34,519 nt of DNA. Origin: Oligoflexia bacterium (GTDB lineage Bacteria > Bdellovibrionota > UBA1018). Below are positions 32,188 through 34,519 of the stretch, in pieces. Location of the stretch: assembly GCA_014376785.1 (NCBI GenBank), contig JACMQW010000053.1:1-34519 (forward strand). The letters run 5' to 3'. The notes under the pieces are model-generated. The model was not told the DNA's origin. It made no database searches and was given only the letters and a program-made list of their open reading frames with translations. The first letter of the stretch is position 1, and the number at the start of each line of letters is the position of its first letter. The position numbers and the translations under genes were made by a program.

Positions 32188-33429
32188 CTAAAGCGATAGA
32201 AGCAGCAGCGCCACCCAGTAGAGCGTGATCACACCCATCTCGTGCAAGTCCGTCCAATGAGAAAGACCGAGCACCCCCTTCACAAAGGGATTCTGCTGCA
32301 GGAGAAACAGAACGAGCACGCCGACCCAAAGTATTCCGCGGAGCCAGAGAAAACGTCGCCCCGGGCGGAAAGCAGCAAAACAGGATCCAAGGAGATAAAC
32401 GCTTCCCCATCGCCAGGAAAGGGGGTTCACCAGTTGGCCCATGATGAGCCATGGAGTGATCCAAGCGAAACTATCCTGGGCGGTCGGAGCATACGGGCGC
32501 CTGATCACAAGAATTCCGAGTAAGAGGCCGGAGATGACGCCCGCGATTCCGAGCGCCGCGAGGTGCGAATGGGCATAATGGAGTTCGACCCACCGGCCGA
32601 CCGAAGCCCAAAGGCTCTGATTGATGTTGTTCAGGAAGAGGTTTGCAGGTTGATCGCGAATCACCGCATACCAAGACTGCGAAAGTTTCAGCGCGCGATC
32701 TGGACCGAAAGCGAGCGACGGAAGACCCGCACCCCAGAAAACACTCGAGAGCAAAAATCCCGAGAAGAAAAGTTTCAATCGCCGAAGCGGCGGCTTCCCC
32801 CCCTCGCGCTCTCTCCTCGACGAGGCCAGAAAGAAAGGCACCAGCATGAAAAGAAGCGGGAGTTTGATCCAGGGAAGCATCCCGATCAAAACGCCGGCCA
32901 AGAGCGTTTGGCGCGTGTAAATCGAAGTGGCGACGATCAGAATCGGGAAAATAAAGAGTTCGACCTGCCCGTAATCGAGGCATTCTAAGATGCCCTTCCA
33001 AGCGAGCAGCACGCCGAGCATGATCGCCACGACGTCTTTCCACGTCCGATAACGGGCGCCGATCATCATGGCGAGAGCCAGTCCGCCGATGCAGATCGTG
33101 CTGAACGCAAACCAGGCGTCGGTCGGGGCCTGGGGTAAAACACCGATCAGCGCCAACATCCCCGGAGCGTATTTGAAAGCGAGGTACTCGCTCGCCACGT
33201 ACGGATTCTCGCCCTGGGTGTAGCGCTGCCAAGCCTTTACGTAGACCCCAAAGTCCTGGGGGATTTTCGAAGTATAGGTGTCAAACCGGCCCGGATAACG
33301 AAGGTAAAGAACGACCGCTATAGCCACCGCGAATATTAACGCGGCGAACCAGGGCTGCCATAAACGCGTAGATAAGCGTTTCCACGCCGGAATTTGCTGA
33401 AAAGCTTCGTACTCTTTTTCGGAACTCAT
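32188..33429 (-). CDS. GT87-like (DUF2029) polytopic membrane glycosyltransferase
   Basis: This is a 413-residue protein with about ten transmembrane segments. After the first one comes the extracytoplasmic loop KIPQDFGVYVKAWQRYTQGE followed by NPY. This is the GT-C signature of the DUF2029/GT87 mannosyltransferase family, where the Asp is the likely catalytic base (Asp59). YGQVELFIFPILI is also typical. Such enzymes transfer a sugar from a polyprenyl-phosphate donor to lipid-linked or cell-wall glycans. Only the first part of the family is clear to me, so the specificity is unknown. ATG 33429 is preferred because upstream residues are not membrane-like and overlap the divergent rluB. No Shine-Dalgarno is seen. 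Confidence 0.8.
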   Translation of the reverse strand: MSSEKEYEAFQQIPAWKRLSTRLWQPWFAALIFAVAIAVVLYLRYPGRFDTYTSKIPQDFGVYVKAWQRYTQGENPYVASEYLAFKYAPGMLALIGVLPQAPTDAWFAFSTICIGGLALAMMIGARYRTWKDVVAIMLGVLLAWKGILECLDYGQVELFIFPILIVATSIYTRQTLLAGVLIGMLPWIKLPLLFMLVPFFLASSRREREGGKPPLRRLKLFFSGFLLSSVFWGAGLPSLAFGPDRALKLSQSWYAVIRDQPANLFLNNINQSLWASVGRWVELHYAHSHLAALGIAGVISGLLLGILVIRRPYAPTAQDSFAWITPWLIMGQLVNPLSWRWGSVYLLGSCFAAFRPGRRFLWLRGILWVGVLVLFLLQQNPFVKGVLGLSHWTDLHEMGVITLYWVALLLLSL

Positions 33430-33445
33430 GCTAAAAGGATGCTCT

Positions 33446-34519
33446 ATGTCAATTGAACGGCTCCAGAAAATCCTAGCACAAGCAGGAATTGCATCCAGGC
33501 GAAAAGCGGAAGAAATGATCGAACAGGGCAGTGTGACCGTAAACGGTAAGCCCGCGAAACTCGGAGACAAGGCCGATTTCAGCGTCGACCACATCAAAGT
33601 CGACGGAAAACTCCTCCGCAAACTCGAAGATCCTTTTTACGTCGTCATGAACAAGCCTAAAGGTGTGATCTCGATGATGAGCGATCCCGAAGGTCGCCCT
33701 ACCCTCCTCGATTTCTTGGTGAAGTTAAAAGTGCGCGTGAACCCGATCGGCCGGCTCGACTTTAATTCCGAAGGACTCCTGCTCCTGACGAACGACGGCG
33801 CGATGGCCGAAAAAATTCAGAAGAGCGACGCTTTCCCTCGCGTGTATCACGTGAAACTGAAGGGACATATCACGACGGAGATGGTCGAACGCCTGAGCCG
33901 CGGTGTGCGCACGGTGAGTAAATTTGTGAAGCCGCTTTCGGTTCGCATCCACGAAGAGCTGAATAAAAAGACGAAAATCGAAATCTCGTTTTTGAACGCA
34001 GCGAACGTCGACGTGAAAACCTACTTCGAAGAAAAAGGTTTCTTAGTCGAGAAGATCACCCGCACCGGAATCGGGCACCTCACCCTCCATGGGCTAGAGC
34101 CCGGCCAATACCGAACGGTGCCGAAAACAAAATTCGAAGCCTTAGTCGCTCAGCCTGAACTCGGAGTGCGGGCGCTTGCGCATCGCCACGGAAAAGAACG
34201 AGAAATTCTTCCCCGCGATCAACGCATGCGAAATGTCGACGAACACGGAAAAGTGATTCCGAAAGTCGTGACCGGATTCCGCGTGAAGCCGCTGGAAGAT
34301 GGTGATGGGGACACAAAAGGTCTGAAAAAAGGCCTCGGCGCAAGCTCTCTCGGTAAAGACGATCGAATCGTTGTTCGCGCAACTGGTGACGAACCGTCTG
34401 CAAAGAAAAAGACCTACTCTGCGACGGTGGATATGCCGAAGTTTAAAAAGCGCACGAGCATCGGAGCCGGAAAAGGTTACGAAGCCCGCGGACCGAGAGA
34501 AGGCGCAGACTCCCGCGCA
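33446..34519 (+). CDS. rluB: RsuA/RluB-family 23S/16S rRNA pseudouridine synthase (3' end outside window)
   Basis: The frame runs open to the end of the window: 358 codons with no stop, so the gene is 3'-partial. It starts at ATG 33446 with AAGGA six nt upstream. Residues 1-55 are an S4 RNA-binding domain (RLQKILAQAGIASRRKAEEM). The synthase domain has FYVVMNKPKGVIS and the catalytic GRLDFNSEGLLLLTNDG with Asp105. The usual EGRNRQVRRMF segment is replaced by LNAANVDVKTYF (183-194), although the ITRTGIGHLTL that follows fits. A long basic C-terminal tail begins near residue 280. These enzymes isomerise uridine in large- or small-subunit rRNA; RluB is the likelier name, RsuA or RluE/F not excluded. 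Confidence 0.9.
   Translation, partial: MSIERLQKILAQAGIASRRKAEEMIEQGSVTVNGKPAKLGDKADFSVDHIKVDGKLLRKLEDPFYVVMNKPKGVISMMSDPEGRPTLLDFLVKLKVRVNPIGRLDFNSEGLLLLTNDGAMAEKIQKSDAFPRVYHVKLKGHITTEMVERLSRGVRTVSKFVKPLSVRIHEELNKKTKIEISFLNAANVDVKTYFEEKGFLVEKITRTGIGHLTLHGLEPGQYRTVPKTKFEALVAQPELGVRALAHRHGKEREILPRDQRMRNVDEHGKVIPKVVTGFRVKPLEDGDGDTKGLKKGLGASSLGKDDRIVVRATGDEPSAKKKTYSATVDMPKFKKRTSIGAGKGYEARGPREGADSRA

Noticed and set aside
1-34519. tRNA, rRNA, riboswitch or prophage region
   Set aside because: I saw no cloverleaf, rRNA segment, known riboswitch core or phage structural gene; the recombinase alone is not enough for a prophage.

Overview
The window looks like a moderately GC-rich Gram-negative chromosome, most probably from Bdellovibrionota or a related Oligoflexia/deltaproteobacterial lineage. 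The clues are many lipoprotein and Sec signal peptides, a TIGR02147-family regulator (common in Bdellovibrio-like genomes), an HNH endonuclease of a type I associate with that group, and the S2P protease - trpS - scpA - scpB order. This placement is inference; there is no rRNA or marker search behind it. I see no tRNA, rRNA, CRISPR array or insertion sequence.

Layout. 1-5.8 kb: a DsbA-like lipoprotein with its terminator, an exported aldose-epimerase-like protein, a short-chain dehydrogenase, and a lipoprotein built from about 14 RCC1-type repeats. 5.8-12.7 kb: a long cytoplasmic coiled-coil protein overlapping pyruvate kinase, then mutS and an exported FecR-domain protein. 12.7-14.7 kb: mutY (minus strand, convergent with the FecR gene) and, divergently, an N-acetylmuramoyl-L-alanine amidase. 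14.7-20.0 kb is accessory and rich in short repeats: a lipoprotein behind a near-perfect sigma-54 promoter, a second lipoprotein, a XerC/D recombinase flanked by tandem repeats on both sides, an HNH endonuclease whose 3' end carries a 22-nt-period repeat array, a frameshifted lipoprotein remnant, a secreted phytochelatin-synthase-like cysteine peptidase and a small secreted protein.

20.1-25.0 kb holds housekeeping genes: a site-2 protease, trpS (overlapping it by 4 nt), scpA and scpB. ScpB has an acidic N-terminal extension of about 315 residues. 25.0-33.4 kb is a block of mostly minus-strand exported-protein genes: two HExxH metallopeptidases, a broken chemoreceptor gene, a protein with an HEYFS motif, and a small secreted protein divergent from a TIGR02147 regulator, followed by a GT87-like membrane glycosyltransferase. 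The window ends inside an RsuA/RluB-family pseudouridine synthase gene, which in many bacteria lies close to scpB.

Themes. Small RNA hairpins sit on or directly beside the ribosome binding sites of several genes. Two genes look broken by frameshifts: the chemoreceptor and the lipoprotein at 18.5-18.8 kb. No single locus is clearly a new defence or secretion system. The strongest candidates for novelty are the recombinase/HNH/repeat region (15.9-18.4 kb), the acidic ScpB extension and the 14-repeat RCC1 lipoprotein.
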